64,000 nt of DNA from Lamellibrachia satsuma. Taxonomy: Eukaryota > Annelida > Polychaeta > Sabellida > Siboglinidae. The notes below the pieces were generated by a model, which saw only the letters and a program-made list of their open reading frames with translations, searched no databases and was not told the origin of the DNA. Both the position numbers and the translations under genes were made by a program. The stretch spans positions 4,850,001 to 4,914,000 of the forward strand of contig BSQZ01000034.1 of the NCBI GenBank assembly GCA_033239005.1, written 5' to 3'. This document shows, one piece after another, positions 50,640 to 63,804 of the stretch (within the stretch, counting starts at the first letter, position 1; each line of letters starts with the position of its first letter).

Positions 50640-53600
50640 CATACTAAAACATAGATTAGGCTGCAATTGCAATGCACATACATTCCTACCTAAATGCTCC
50701 GGATTCACTCTCACACCGGACTGAGCAGGCTAGTCAAGTACACTTCAAAAGTCTTATATATGCACAAACTTCCCAAACATACAAAATGTATGTAGGATAT
50801 GTATATGTCTAGTATTTAATATTGGCAGACCAGCCCAATCCCAGACTCGGCTGAGCAAGCCAGACCAGAACACATGATATCGTAAACATGAAACCGTTCT
50901 GCAGATGCATCAGGAACGCGAATGTAACGCTTAAAGGCTGCATATTTCCATATGCCCATAATTTGTATTTGCCTATCTGTAAACCCCTTGTAGCGACAGT
51001 TGTTGAGACTCCAATACGAAATGAGTGGCACTTATAAATACCGGGGTCGTAACCTGCGTGTGCAAGACATGCAGACAATTGGGAAGCAAAATATGTTCTG
51101 GACATAGGAATCTTGTCGGGAAAGAAAAAGAGCCGCCCGCCGATGAGCCACGAGTTTGTATATAACGACATATATGTACCACTTGGCAGTTTGTGGATTG
51201 GGAAGTTATTTCGAGCACAACGGGCCTATTCACTTGTTGGTGTTTGGCATGCCTGATTGTGAGATGCAGTGAGGGTTTATTCCTGCAAACGTGCCCCGGC
51301 ACAATCTCCACGTCATTCCTATGCACTACATGCTCGATCGGTACACCCGCCCGGACAGTAATTTCTCCAATTCTCAAAAAGCCATGAAATGCCAGCATAT
51401 AAATTGCAGCCACACATAGTTGTGTACATTTGTCAGGAATTACTGCTTTAGTTGCATTAACAAGTTGACCTAGCATATGCATATCAATTGGTCGCCGCAA
51501 ATTAACTGTGTTGGACTTTTTTGAATTCCTACTAACAATTTCTTTATGTAGCATTTATCTGATGGGTCAGCCAACCCAACGATTTTGTGGCTGTAAGACA
51601 CAGCTGACACGGTTGGTAGGATAGTTGAGGAAGCAAAGTTAGCTGCGAACATGTGGGTAGTAAATCCTGCAAGTGCCAGTACAGACAGATGTGACATACC
51701 TATGCAACATGTTGACACCGCGCCTATAAGCCGCGCGGGTTGTTGTTGCTTATGATGCTCTGATAAGCACAACTGGCTTCAATGGCGGTGGTGTGACTGC
51801 TGGAGTGGGAATGAGCCAAGGTGATATCTGTCTGGCTTTTCGGATCTGCAATCGAGAAAGATGGTCTTCTGTGATATTTTGGTTACCGGAGACATGGCGG
51901 GATCGAAATAAGATATTATATTTCAAACATGCTAGCACTAACTTCCTGACGAGCTTCATGATAACTCGGTTCTTGGACGTGGACTTTTTTTATGATATCC
52001 ACCACTCCAGAATCGTCGGTCATGAAAACGTTACAGTGGTTGGCGAGACACTTTCCAAACAACTATGTTGCAAGAACCAAGGGGTACAGCTCGAGTAAGG
52101 TTATATCTGCCGAAGTAAAGGGCTTGTGCCATGTCCCGGCCACCCACTTCTCTCCAAAAAAAACAGCTGCACATCCTATGTCGCTAGAAGCATCTGTGTA
52201 CAACTTAATCTTTTGTGAAGACAGAAACTTCTTTTCGAGAAACATACGTTTCCTATTAAACGATGGCAAAAATATCTGACAAGCATATGTGTCTGCACGA
52301 GCTTCGCAGTTTAATGTAACAAAGTGGTGTAGCCGAATAATGCCAACTGTGAAATTAATCAAACGGCGGAGAAATGCCCGTCCTGGTGGTACAACCAGAC
52401 AAGCAAAATAAAGTAGGCCAATGAGTGATAATAAATCCCGCAAAACACTTTACGACATTTGGCCATGCGATTTACTAATAAAGTAGCTTTGGCTAGTTTG
52501 TCTTCAGGTAATCGAAATTTCATTGTTGTAGTGTCACTTTCAATACCATAAACAATTTGGCACGTACATGGAATACAACTCTTATCTTATTATTTAGTGG
52601 AATAACACTATCCTGCGATAGCCTCTCGAATGCAAAACGTTAACGTAGGCATGTTACCTCATTAGCAGGGCCCACAAAAATGAAGTCATCTAAAAGGTGA
52701 GTAACTTTAGTGACACGAAAATGCGTCTCCATAATCCATTGCAGGGCTCGACTAAACCTCTTAAACAAATGGCAGCTTACTGCCGCACTCTCCCCCCATT
52801 TGAAGCATCCTATCGTGATAGAACAAACCCTTCCACGTGAAACCATGCAATGGGTAATATAATGTAATATATAAATTAGTCTGAAAGCTTCTTGTATATC
52901 TGCTTTGGTTATTAAACACTGACCAATTCAACCACTCTATCTAACGATTTATATTGCACTGCTGTGAATTCTCTGGACATGTGAAAGTTGATGGAATCAC
53001 CTTTCGGAAAGAATAAATCGTAAATGAGTCTGAATTTGCCCTTTTCGTGTTTTGGCACCAAACCATGAGGGAAAGACTGAAAATTAGGAAAAGGGATTTC
53101 CGGAAATGGGCCTGCTACCCGACCCAAGTAAATTTCGTGTATAATGTTGTAATCGACTATTGTGGCGTCTGCATTGCTGAGTGGTGATTGCATGAAAAAC
53201 GCATGCATTGTGGCCCTTCATAGCGGAGAGTGAAACCTGTAGAAAACCCGTCTAAAAGGATAGATGCATCCAGTTTGTCATAAGAAAGCAGATATCTGGC
53301 CATTACCTTACTGTTTATTGGTGTTGGAAGGTCGCATGGCTCCTGCACCAACCCCTTGTGGGCGGGCTGGACGCAAGCTGCAGCGATGAGTGGAGTGTTG
53401 TCCGGAACATTTGGCGCAGGCATGTGTGGATTGGCATGCAGGCCTGGAGCAAGATCCGAATTGCTCAAATTGCCCTTTCTGGAAAGCTCTACCGGGATAG
53501 CTTGACCCAAAAGAGACACCGCCTCCGGTTTGGTTGTAAGGGGTGAGGGTGTTTGTACAGAGAGAGGAATAAGCACCTGGTTTGTTGACAGACTGTTGAA

Positions 53601-54520
53601 GACACCGAAAGCGCAAATCCCAGCTAACTTGCCCAAAGCTCAACTGGTTGGCTTTCATGTCCCTACGGAATGACTCATCATAGCATTTATAGGTCAAACC
53701 CCCAAACCTATGTGCCACCTATGTGATGCCAGAGATGTGCTTAAATAGGCATGTGTCTCGCTGTGGGGAATGTTCAGTTAGAACAGCTGCATAGACGGTG
53801 AAAGCAGACAACCACTGGCCGATGGTTGTGATACGATTGGGCTGTGATGGCTTCACTAAATATAGGCCGATGTGGGTATCCTCTAAAGTAAGACGCCTGT
53901 GCATCGATTAGGAACTGCTGCAAGTTGACATAATCACCCTTCCTTATTTTCCTCTTAAGGAAATCGGATAAGTTGGCGCACAGCGGCCTGTTGACAACGC
54001 TATAAGTGGGCATTGGTATACGTGACTCACCACCAAGGATATCGCAGACCAAAGCGTCCAAATCACTGTCACTGTCATCAGACACCAGATGTGGTGCAGC
54101 TGGTACAGCGGTGCTAGACGACGGCATTGGAGCAAGTAGCTGCGAGGAGATAGCAGTGCTGGTCGACGGCATGGAAGATATAGGCACGGGTATTCGGCTT
54201 GTCCAGGTCGGTTGCATCGTTGGCAGCTTGACAGCACTGTCGGTGACGGTGCTGACAGTAGGCGACCCGACTGCTCCAGGTGATGCATGACCCCCGCCAC
54301 AATCGCTTCTGCGGGGTCATCGGATGACGAAGCAGCTGGTGTGGGCTGTGCATGAGCAGCGGGTGTCGAATCAGTTCAGCAACGTTCACAACTCGACAAG
54401 GCAGCTTCCCGGTGCGCGTCCTTGTGACGTGCGTCATTGCTGGCCGCTTTTTAGGAGGCATCTGCAACATTGTCAAATCCACCACAGCAAGATGGTCACA
54501 TAAATAAATATACTGCACAT
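50640..54520 (-). mobile_element. DIRS-type (tyrosine-recombinase) retrotransposon, decayed
   Basis: Minus-strand order: gag-like frames (54520-53160); RT start (RVAGPFPEIPFPNFQSFPHG, KGKFRLIYDLFFPKGDSINF); RT catalytic HLLDDFIFVGP at about 52700; RNase H (KIKLYTDASSDIGCAAVFFG, LELYPLVLA); RNase H tail (RHVSGNQNITEDHLSRLQ) at about 51890; then a tyrosine recombinase with AFHGFLRIGEI (catalytic Arg), KCHSFRIGVS (His-x-x-Arg) and AFKRYIRVP (Tyr). Frameshifts and stops separate the pieces, notably between the H-x-x-R and Tyr motifs (about 51000) so it cannot be active as is. Terminal repeats were not resolved. Confidence 0.8.
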
Positions 54521-54599
54521 ATTAGTGCATATGGTGGGACAACAATGCAAGAAGAAACAAATTGTTGAAACATCAGTGAAAGCATCCACACATATCATG

Positions 54600-55340
54600 A
54601 CAGCAATAGTGAAGTAGGAACCAGTATATCTAGAAATAGCAATGTGGAATGTACTGATTAATTATGAATATAATTGGACAAAAGACCAATATATCCAACA
54701 AGTGGTGAAAACGTAAATATCAGTGGACGAACCCACAATAATCGTGTCTGCCATAATGAAGTAGGAACCAGTATCTCTACGACTTGAAACTGTCAATCAA
54801 TTAATATCGAACTGGGTCCTACTTAACCACTAGGCATATAATTGGACATGAATCCACTGTAGCCAACATGTGGTAAAAATAAATATCAGTGGACGAATCC
54901 ACACATATCATGAATGCCATAATGAAGTAGGAACCAGTATCTTTCAAGCGATCAGTATCGGACTGGGACCTACTTAACCACTATGCATATAACTGGACAA
55001 GAATAAAATATCAACAAACGTGGAAAAATAAATATCAGTGGACGAATCCATACATGCCATAAATGCCATAATGAAGTAAAAACCAGTATCTCTACAACTT
55101 GAAACCATCAATCGATTAATATCGGACTGGGATCCACTTAGCAATTATGCATATAATTGGACATGAATCCAGTATCAACCAACTTGTGGTAAACAAATAG
55201 ATATCGAAGGACGAATCCAGACATAACATGACTGCCATAATGAAGTAGGAACCAGTATCTCTACAACTTGAGAGTGCCAATCGATCAATATCGAAATATA
55301 ATCTACTTACAATTATGCATATAATTGTAAAGCCATCCAA
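54600..55340. repeat. ~150-170-bp satellite, five copies
   Basis: Units start with gaagtaggaaccagtatctc at 54611, 54758, 54924, 55073 and 55242, so spacings alternate 147, 166, 149, 169. Each contains atcgattaatatcg(a/g)actgg, atgcatataattggacatga and aatatcagtggacgaatcca. It adjoins the 5' side of the DIRS-like element. No ORF. Confidence 0.85.
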
Positions 55341-55670
55341 ACATAAACTTCATACGAGGAAGCATAACGCTGAGACGAAAACGGAAGCACAGCGAAGTCA
55401 TTGACACCGTTGTCAGCGACAAACAGTCGTAATGAATCAATGTTTATTTAAAAACAGCGCCGCCCCGCGGATATACCTGTAGAACAAGCGGTCGCCTACC
55501 GGAGAAAGATGCACGCCATCGTCGCTTACGAGAGACCGATAGTCGAAAAGCATTCCACGATGCTTCTAGAAATGGAGGAAAGAATTTAGGAAAGAAATAA
55601 ATCAAGCGCCTAAGTTCAGCGTTCGCGTTATCCACCAACTCTATTATCTCTATTAGCGTTATCTACCAAC
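55341..55670. other. No gene seen
   Basis: Short unique stretch with weak minus-strand ORF (55444-55638), not recognised. Confidence 0.35.
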
Positions 55671-55893
55671 AACATATTTCTATCAATATTTTCATACCCA
55701 TTCAATATCTTAAAAACTTCAATCTGATCTCCTCTTAACCTCCTTGTCTCTAGAGTTGTTAAACCACATTCTTTCATGAAGAACGCCTGAAAGAATGTGG
55801 TTTAACAACTCTAGAGACAAGGAGGTTAAGAGGAGATCAGATTGAAGTTTTTAAGATATTGAATGGGTATGAAAATATTGATAGAAATATGTT
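55671..55893. repeat. Perfect inverted repeat: 106-bp arms, 11-base loop
   Basis: 55671-55776 is the exact reverse complement of 55788-55893, with loop tgaagaacgcc. The sequence is CR1 coding DNA; the right arm plus loop continues normally into the CR1 fragment on the plus strand, so the left arm is the fold-back copy. Confidence 0.97.
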
Positions 55894-56200
55894 TTTCTCA
55901 CTCAAGAAGGATAGCAGAACTAGAGGACATGAGGTAAAATTAGTAAAGGATCAATGTAGATTGGACATCAGGAAGCACTCGTTCTCACAGAGGACAATAA
56001 ATGAATGGAACAAACTGTCTACAGATTGTGTAACTGCTAGCAGCGTGAATATGTTTAAAAACAAGGTTGACACATATATCAGGAGGGCGGGTTATAAGTA
56101 GGTGAACATTGTTGGACTCTCGATAAGCCAATGGCTTCCTTGTCCACTTGCCATCTGGGCCTTTGGCTTGGATGGCAAATCTTGTTAAATCTTGTTAAAC
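55788..56200 (+). mobile_element. CR1 3' end
   Basis: Well preserved: NIDRNMFFSLKKDSRTRGHE, LDIRKHSFSQRTINEWNKLS, then a stop near 56100 and the 3' tail (ggactctcgataagccaatgg, ending in repeated aaatcttgtt units at about 56178-56200). Those terminal tandem units are the CR1-style 3' end. Confidence 0.8.
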
Positions 56201-56204
56201 TCGT

Positions 56205-57800
56205 TGTTACCTCGACGGAGGGGATGACGGAGAGCAGCCCTGCTGCGTGAACGCTGATAGGAGGGAGGGTAGCGATGGCACAGCTGAAAAATGGCCACTT
56301 TCGTTAAGGGAAAAAAATTATCAATGATACTCTCAATTTCATATTTTAGAAGATGCCAACGTTCAATTGCGGTCTTATTCATCAGCATGTTATTCCAATC
56401 CAGCTTTGCGAAGTATTTTCTCGTATATTTATAGTTACCTTTGTGGAAGTTTCTCCTGCATGTTTTCTTACTTTCTGGTTTTGCATTGATGTCAAAAGGT
56501 ATTTCATTATGATCACTGTTACCCAATGGTTCATATATTTTTACTTTGTCCACTAATTATTGTGTGTTATGGCAAAACTAAATATAATGCATTCTCTCCC
56601 TGGTTTGTTCTAGTACGTGCTGAGTAAAGAAGCTATCCTGAATAAACAATAAAGTGCTTTGTTCCTCACCCCCTGTACTCTCAAGATATTTCCATTGTAT
56701 GTGTCCATGTTTAAAATCTCCCAATATGATACATTCTCCTTTACTAACTTCCTTTATAGCATTTTGTATGTTTGTGTTATCCTCTTCGTTTATGCTTGGA
56801 CTTCGGTAAATTAATCCAACAGTTAATTTTGAATTTCCTGAAACTATTTGGCACTAAACAGCTTCATCGTAATCTGCTTCCCCTTAAATTGTTTTCATAA
56901 GCCTAAATATATTCTTTAACATCTAAAATAATTCCCCCTCCCCTTCTTCCTATTCAATCTCTCCTAAGCATTACCAATCCTGCCAATCCTAATCCAGCGT
57001 CTGTTGTGTCTGTGCGTCCATCCGCAAATACTGCTGCCCACTTTCCACTTATATGAAGCCCGTCCTTCATGTACATATCCGCCCTTCCAACACAATTTCC
57101 CCACAAATCCACAAATCCAACTTTCCCTTCCCTACATAGCTTCTGGACTAGCATGTTAATTGCTATCCCCCCACCCCCGGCAATTCCGATATCTCTGATC
57201 TCTCCTTCCTGTTACTGGTAAAATTCCTAACAGTATTACCTGCTATACCCGTGTCTGCTTTAGTATTCTGACCAACTGCCTGTGTTTTCTAAGAATGACA
57301 GTTGTACCCCCCCACTCTGCGTTATTTGTTCCTACATGTACTAAAACAGAGCCACCCTTGCCCGAACCCACAATGTTTTCTACCTTCTCAGTTATCGCCA
57401 CTATTTTGGCCCCAGGCAAGCAAACCACCACATCATCTCCCTTGTTTAAGACTATGTCGGTCTTCCTAACTATGGAGTCCCCCACAAACACCTTCGCCCT
57501 CTTCCTCACCCCATCTATCACTGCCTCAGAATAGCTCTTCCGATATATCCCTTCCATCACATTCTGTCCTGCAGCCTGGTCACTTGGCATACTGTTATCA
57601 GTCTCTCTTTCAACAATCAACCTGTTACCTTTCCCTCCCGTCTCCTGGCTAACTTGCGCTCCCGTCGCCTTCCCTCCTGACACTTTCCTCCCATCTCCCT
57701 CACTCCCATCGCCTGAACTATCGTCCCCCGCCTATTTCACTACTGTCTCCCCCACTCCCCTCTCCTTCGATCCACTTGTCTTCCCTCTCATTTCTTTCCT
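56205..57800 (-). mobile_element. CR1 5' half: ORF1 esterase domain and endonuclease
   Basis: Minus strand from about 57800: ORF1 with RKSYSEAVIDGVRKRAKVF, VGDSIVRKTDIVLNK (SGNH block I Gly-Asp-Ser) and VLVHVGTNNAEWGG (block III Gly-x-Asn), the esterase domain typical of CR1 ORF1 (Kapitonov-Jurka type). ORF2 endonuclease remains follow down to 56205, ending with EPLGNSDHNEIPFDI (catalytic Ser-Asp-His). Opposite in orientation to the 3' end beside it (55788-56200), with which it meets almost base to base. Confidence 0.75.
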
Positions 57801-57854
57801 TCCCGTTTCGTCCTGTCTCCCTACGTCCCATATCCTTATGTCCCGTCTCCTTAC

Positions 57855-59095
57855 GTCCTACCTGATGATTCCTTTCTCCTCTAGTCTCCTGAGTTTATTT
57901 TTCAGTGCTTGTTTCAGTGCCACTGGTACGCGGGGCAGTATAACTGGTTTCACTGACTCGTCGACTTCTACGTGTAGTTTGCCACCCATTTTGCCGTCTC
58001 CAGTGAACACGTCTTTGTAAGACGCAGGCATTGACTTCTTTGTCAGTGGAGTTTCAATGTCGACTTTCAGCAGATTATGGTGCTGTATTTTGAGTAGATA
58101 CATCTGCTGTGCTGATATCGAACCGATTATTGGGGTCACGTTCGCATTTACCACAACAAAGTACATTTTATAGTTCGCACCGTTATTTGCATTTTTTCAA
58201 GCGTAGTTCTGTGTTACCAAGAAATGTCATTGTAATTTTGTTGTAGAGCGCGAGTACATTGGTAGACGCGTTAATGGTTGCATTCGATGGTAGATCATCT
58301 TTCAAGATCACATTGCAGGTGGCGCCAGTGTCGATTTGAAAACGCACGCTCTTGCCCGCTAATGTCATCAGAGCGAATATCTTCGACTTCAGAGTTGCAT
58401 TGTTCCCTTCTACCATCAAGATCTCGTCTTCTGTATCAGAGTAGTTTTGTAGTTGGTGAACATTATGTCGTGCTCGCCCTCTCTGTGATTTTCTGCACTT
58501 TGCTGGCAAATTGACTCTTTGATTTGCACAGTTTACAATCTTTTCCCCATGGTGAGCAATTCTCACGCAGTCTCTCATGCTTGTATCCGCATAACTTGCA
58601 TTCATATGCCAGTTGTCCTTTCTCAAACGAGTGTTTTAGAGTAGTGATATTGTTTTTTGTATGTGACCTGACTGAATGCGTGCACTTCTTCGCCCGACAT
58701 CGCTTTCATCTTAGCGTCTGTCAATTCCACTGCTCTGCAGATGTCCATGCAGTTATTTAGAGTGAGTGATGACACTTGCAGTAGTCTCTTTCTCATAACG
58801 TTGTCTCGTATGCCACATACAATTATGTCGCGAATGAGATCATCTTTCACAATAACGAAGTCACATGGCTTAGCCAAGGATCGAAGAGCAGTGGCATATA
58901 TGTTTCTTGCATGCGATTGCTGAAACGTATCTCTCATATATATGACATTCGTTTCGCCTACATAGTGTGTTTCCATCAGCGTCAATATAGTGATGATATA
59001 TGTCAGTTCTCCCCTCGTCAGTCTCGAATGGGAGTCCATTGTATATGTCTAAGGCATCTTTCTCAACACATGTGATATATATTGCCACTCATAGG
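57855..59095 (-). pseudogene. Ty3/gypsy gag-protease-RT-start fragment
   Basis: Gag-like frame (59039-58623), then aspartic protease with VRFQIDTGATCNVIL (catalytic D-T-G) near 58330, then a pol linker with YKDVFTGDGKMGGKLHVEVD and LRRLEEKGIIR just before RT (58050-57858). Gag ends with a frameshift near 58625 and there is a stop or frame change near 58185. It stops where RT should begin; the gypsy fragment at 26740-29085 begins just after that point. Confidence 0.75.
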
Positions 59096-59509
59096 ACGTT
59101 TGTTTCAGATGAGATACAATTTCGTAACTGTCCCAAATTGTTTTCTTGGCAAAGGTATACTGCTGCGAAGAACTTGTGGTTCTGCTGTCCGTTCATCATT
59201 AACACTGTGTGAAGTCATTGTGTTTGCAGCGTTGCGTTCCAGATAACACGAGGAAACATCTCTATATTTTCGCCCACTGCTACCGCCTTTCTAGTTTCAG
59301 TTATACAACAAGACTGTGTGTTGTAGAAAGCTAAAGTATAGCATTGGGGAACAGGTAGACTCGATCCCACCATGTTTCATTTGTGTTTACTCGTATTAAC
59401 TACAATATAGAAGGCAACTTGTGGGAACAGAAACACCACAGCGTTTGTTGTATCTATGCCGTCAAGTGTGTCGTCGCAGATAGTCTACGCTACAAATATT
59501 GCAGCTACA

Positions 59510-59770
59510 GGACACAGACAAGCTAGAAAGAATACAATGAAGAACAACTAAAATTATTCCAGAATTGAAATACCTTAGTTATGAAAGCCGCTTATTACTA
59601 TGTGGCTTGACAACACTAGAGACCAGGAGACTAAACGGAGACCAAATACAAATATGTTTATAATAGTGAACAGTTATGAGGATGTTGATAGAAATATGTT
59701 CTTCAAATTTAAAGAAGGCAGTATAACCAGAGGACATAAGCTGCATTAGTTAAGGAACAGTGTAGGAGTA

Positions 59771-59868
<98 letters not shown>

Positions 59869-60085
59869 CTCTCTCTCAGATATGAATGGAACAAACTGCC
59901 AGATGATTATGTTAATGTTAGTAGTGTGAATATGTTTAAACATATAATTGACATATATCTGAAGAGGGCGGACTATACACAGATGATACAATTGTTGGAC
60001 TCTCGATAAGCCAATGGGTTCGTTGTCCACTTGCCATCTGGAACGTGTTGTTTGATATGGCAATCTTGTTAAATCTTGTTAAAAA
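59510..60085 (+). mobile_element. CR1 3' end interrupted by a (CT)n array
   Basis: Shares the order of blocks with 55800-56200 (actagagaccaggaga, gatgttgatagaaatatgtt, agaggacataagc, tatgaatggaacaaactgcc, ggactctcgataagccaatgg, aaatcttgtt ending). Diverged. A (ct)n array at about 59770-59878 sits where the 'aggaagcactc' block would be and probably grew from it. Confidence 0.75.
59770..59878. repeat. (CT)n array
   Basis: Over 50 CT units with two 'tat' interruptions. Confidence 0.95.
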
Positions 60086-61769
60086 TCTTCCCAGCATTGT
60101 CTTTGGCTATATCGACATATTTTATACCACTTGTGTAAGCTAAAAACTGCTCTCAAGAGCCACAAATCTGAATGATAATGAAATGTTTTGCTGGGAATGG
60201 ATATAGGCATGCCGGGATAATAACGGGATAATAATAATTGTCCTTATCATATTCCTGTTAAAAACAAGTTTTCGGGCCGACATTTCAAAACGTCCGTTAC
60301 GAAATACACTCGCAACACACTTCCACTGTTTTATGGAACGTTTTTAGAAGCGAATCGGCAGAAATGTACTACGATTTTAGCTTAAAATGAATCAGGAAAA
60401 GCGACATAGAGCAAGAGTTCAGGGTAGTTAGGTTGCCAAAGAAAAACCTGTACGGTCGAACGCTAACAAGCCGAAAGTTCCGCCGCCTCCGGCATGGCCC
60501 GCCAAAACCGTGGATGTTCCTCTGCGGACAGCAAAGGTTTGTTTACGAAGAACCTGCTGTGGTTGTGTGTCCAATTCCTACAAGTGAGCATGGAGTCTAC
60601 ACTGGATATAAATTCGGTTTTATTTATTATTCGATTATATTTTCCAGGTCGCCATATATACTGGTCGGTGTAGTTTTTAATGTACTTCATATAATATTCC
60701 GTTTAAAAAAAATCTTAAGAAATATTTTGTGCAAGAGATCGATATACCAAATCACCAATATGTACTTCATCTATACAATGCAAATACATTATTAAGACAG
60801 TTTTGTTTTATGAAAAACTTATACATATTGAACATCCGAACCATGTCGCGCTAGACGAGGAAACTGGTAGATTTCACCTATATTTATGGCAAGCCGTACA
60901 AACAATATATTTTCATGTTTAATTTTTTTTATAACAATCAGGCTTGTCATAGCGCTTTATAAAATTCGTACACATGTATTTGCATTGCATATAATTATAA
61001 CGTTAATGTAGTATATTTGGTCTCGTATATTTAACACATTTTTATTATTCATACGTGTATTACAAGATTGCCTTGCCATACATCTACCACAAACAGTACG
61101 ATTGTTGTCATGTGACCAAGAACAAGGCACGCGTCAGCAGACGCTCAATAATAATGTATGGTAAGCATGCAAAGTCGTTTTTTTTTATCAAGGCATGTAT
61201 ATTAAAACAGTGTTCCGTGTTATATTATAAATCAAAATATATTTTGCTGAGACAAGACTCTGTGTCGTTATTGTCGTAAACAGACACTGCGACTCTCTAA
61301 CGTCATATAGAACGACATTTCAATGGGTTGAAAACTGGAGATGCTTGAAAACTGCACCCGTATCTATAAGCAACAGCGATTAGCAACAAATCGTCTGCCT
61401 GGAATCTCGTTCTAGGCAACCATGGAAGGCCAAGTCAGTGTGCAAAGTTTCAGGCCTGTGTGATCTCACAGAGTGCCAGAGCCTCTGGGAATGATTATAT
61501 ATTATGTAAACCACTTCAAGGTTAGGTTTAGCTAGGGATGGTGTTAGCTAGAGATGGGGTTAGCCATGAATGGGACTATCTAGAGACGAGGCTAGCTACG
61601 GTTTGGGTTGCAGACGTTCATCTCCTTGTGCCCAGGCACTTAAACAAACTGCACACAACATGAAATGCGCATCGAGGCGAGGCGAATAGACATTTATAAA
61701 ACGCAACAATTATATTATATACTATTTTTTGCTAGCTCAGCAGTACTTTAATCGAAAACCAGACGAATA
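60086..61769. other. No gene seen
   Basis: AT-rich with a small tandem motif at about 61525-61600 (gttagctagagatgggg variants). A plus-strand ORF at 60433-60795 has no recognisable domain and lacks supporting signals. Confidence 0.4.
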
Positions 61770-62340
61770 AGATGTAAACTCAAATTGGAACGTCTTTCAT
61801 CAAAACTACAATAACTTGATAGGAGAATCCATCCCTAGTCGCATGACAAAATCTAAACAACACCTACCATGGATGACAGGAAACATTATCAGACTACAGA
61901 GAAAATGGAGAAATATCATGCTAAACCCAAGAAAGCAAAAAACAAGCATTGGAAAATCTTAAAAGTAGTCACCAAAGTAGTGATCAAATTAACAGTTACC
62001 TTAACATCAGTGGAGAAAGTTTGATGACAAATCCAAAACAATTTTGGTCCCAAATCTTGGCATTCCAACGCTAAAAGAAAATAACAATTTGAAAACAACT
62101 GACCATGACAAAGCAAATGCTCTCAACGACCACTTCAAATCGGTTTTTACAAATGAGCAACATCCTATCCCAACAAAAGGCCAATCACCATTTATTTCTA
62201 TTCAAACCCTAGAATCTTTAGCCACCCACATGTGGAAACACATCAGTGCCAACAACATTATTCTCCCTAACCAGTATGGATTCCTAAGTTCATTGATACT
62301 CCTCCATTTATTCTATAATGCATTCTTTACTCCTTTTCGT
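61770..62340 (+). mobile_element. LINE RT N-terminal fragment
   Basis: Plus-strand pieces before and at the RT start: KHLPWMTGNIIRLQRKWRN-like frame near 61860, then LGIPTLKENNNLKTTDHDKA and LNDHFKSVFTNEQ near 62055-62160, as in linker regions of jockey/CR1-group ORF2 ('ADLFNxyFSSVFT'). Breaks follow near 62220. Confidence 0.6.
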
Positions 62341-63645
62341 TCAAATGCAATTGTCCGTTTCGTCCACCCTGTGGATTGCTTTCTTTCGCGTAGCATGTTT
62401 GGTACTATGTGTGTTGTGCTAGGACTGTCCCATCTTTGGTGTTTTCCTTAGAGTATGTGTTAGCCACTCGCTCTTGACTTACGATTACACAGCAGAGCTG
62501 GTATTTATCCGCAGTTGTGGTCATATGAACTGTTGTTTTATGTTTTATGAACATAATATAATAATAATTATTTTTAATCGCTTTGTACCCAGACTATCAA
62601 ATGGTGTGAATGCTAACGACCAGCTTCGTGTTGGGGCCGTCACTCGATCCCAACTTTAATTTCAACCTTTCCACATTCAGTGCAAATCAGTATCGCGTCC
62701 ACACGCCGATATATTATTCACAACTATGCCAGGCTACAATTCGTGTATTTCCGCAAGACGTTCCTTTCTTTATAACATACAACATCAACAGTATTCTATG
62801 TGAGAAGCCAAACTACTCGGTTATGCAAATACAAAAATGTTGTCCGAGTTACAGAAGAAGGTTTGTGGAAGACATTTGATATATCGAACATGTGATACTA
62901 AATAGACTGTATTGTCAATAACAAAAACGTTGTGGCATTATTCTGGTTGATTACACATGCGTCCAATGCGTGCTGCTTAATCCCTGATTACTCTAGTTTT
63001 GAATATATGGGTGTTGAAATGTCATATTCTTCTTTCTCGGCATATGTTTTGTGCATGTATTGATCTCCGGACTGCCAGCCAAATTTGCTGAATTACCATG
63101 ATACTAATACATAAATGGACAGAGATTCCAGTACTTGTTTTGTAGTTTATTAATTACAGTAATCCGTTGACCCACATAAGCTATCTAACATACCAAACGG
63201 GGTGTGTCATATGATAAACTTCTACAAATTATTACCCTAGAAGGTTTGCGCATTGTCAAAAAAACATTGAATAAACACTAAAATGACAAGGGGTGGCATA
63301 TAAAATACATTCCGGTGTCAGTGTCAAGTAAACAAACGGTTTACGTCGACGGCTCAATCAGTTGTTGAATTTGGGTTTTGTTGGTTTCTTGGGAATTGAT
63401 CGTGGCTGTCAACTGTTATGTTGTCTTCTCTGCTGTTCCGTTGTCATCATTTCAAATTCAAGCCAGTCTAGTCCGAAAAGTTTAATTGTTGCAGATAAAT
63501 TAAGCTGCAAACATGTCGGACAGCTAAATAAAAATCTTCTGGTTACATACAGTAATGGACAAGCTGAGTGTCATATTGGATGTGGCCATTGCAGGTTGTC
63601 AAGGAATATGTATTTGGCTGGGAAATGGCTAGTGTAAACATGTAT
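62341..63645. other. No gene seen
   Basis: AT-rich. A plus-strand frame near 63440-63640 is Cys-rich ([12 protein letters not shown]) but has no ATG and no usable signals. Confidence 0.35.
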
Positions 63646-63646
63646 T

Positions 63647-63804
<158 letters not shown>

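Noticed and set aside
60433..60795. 120-aa plus-strand ORF
   Set aside because: No domain, AT-rich second half with random composition, no promoter or splice support.
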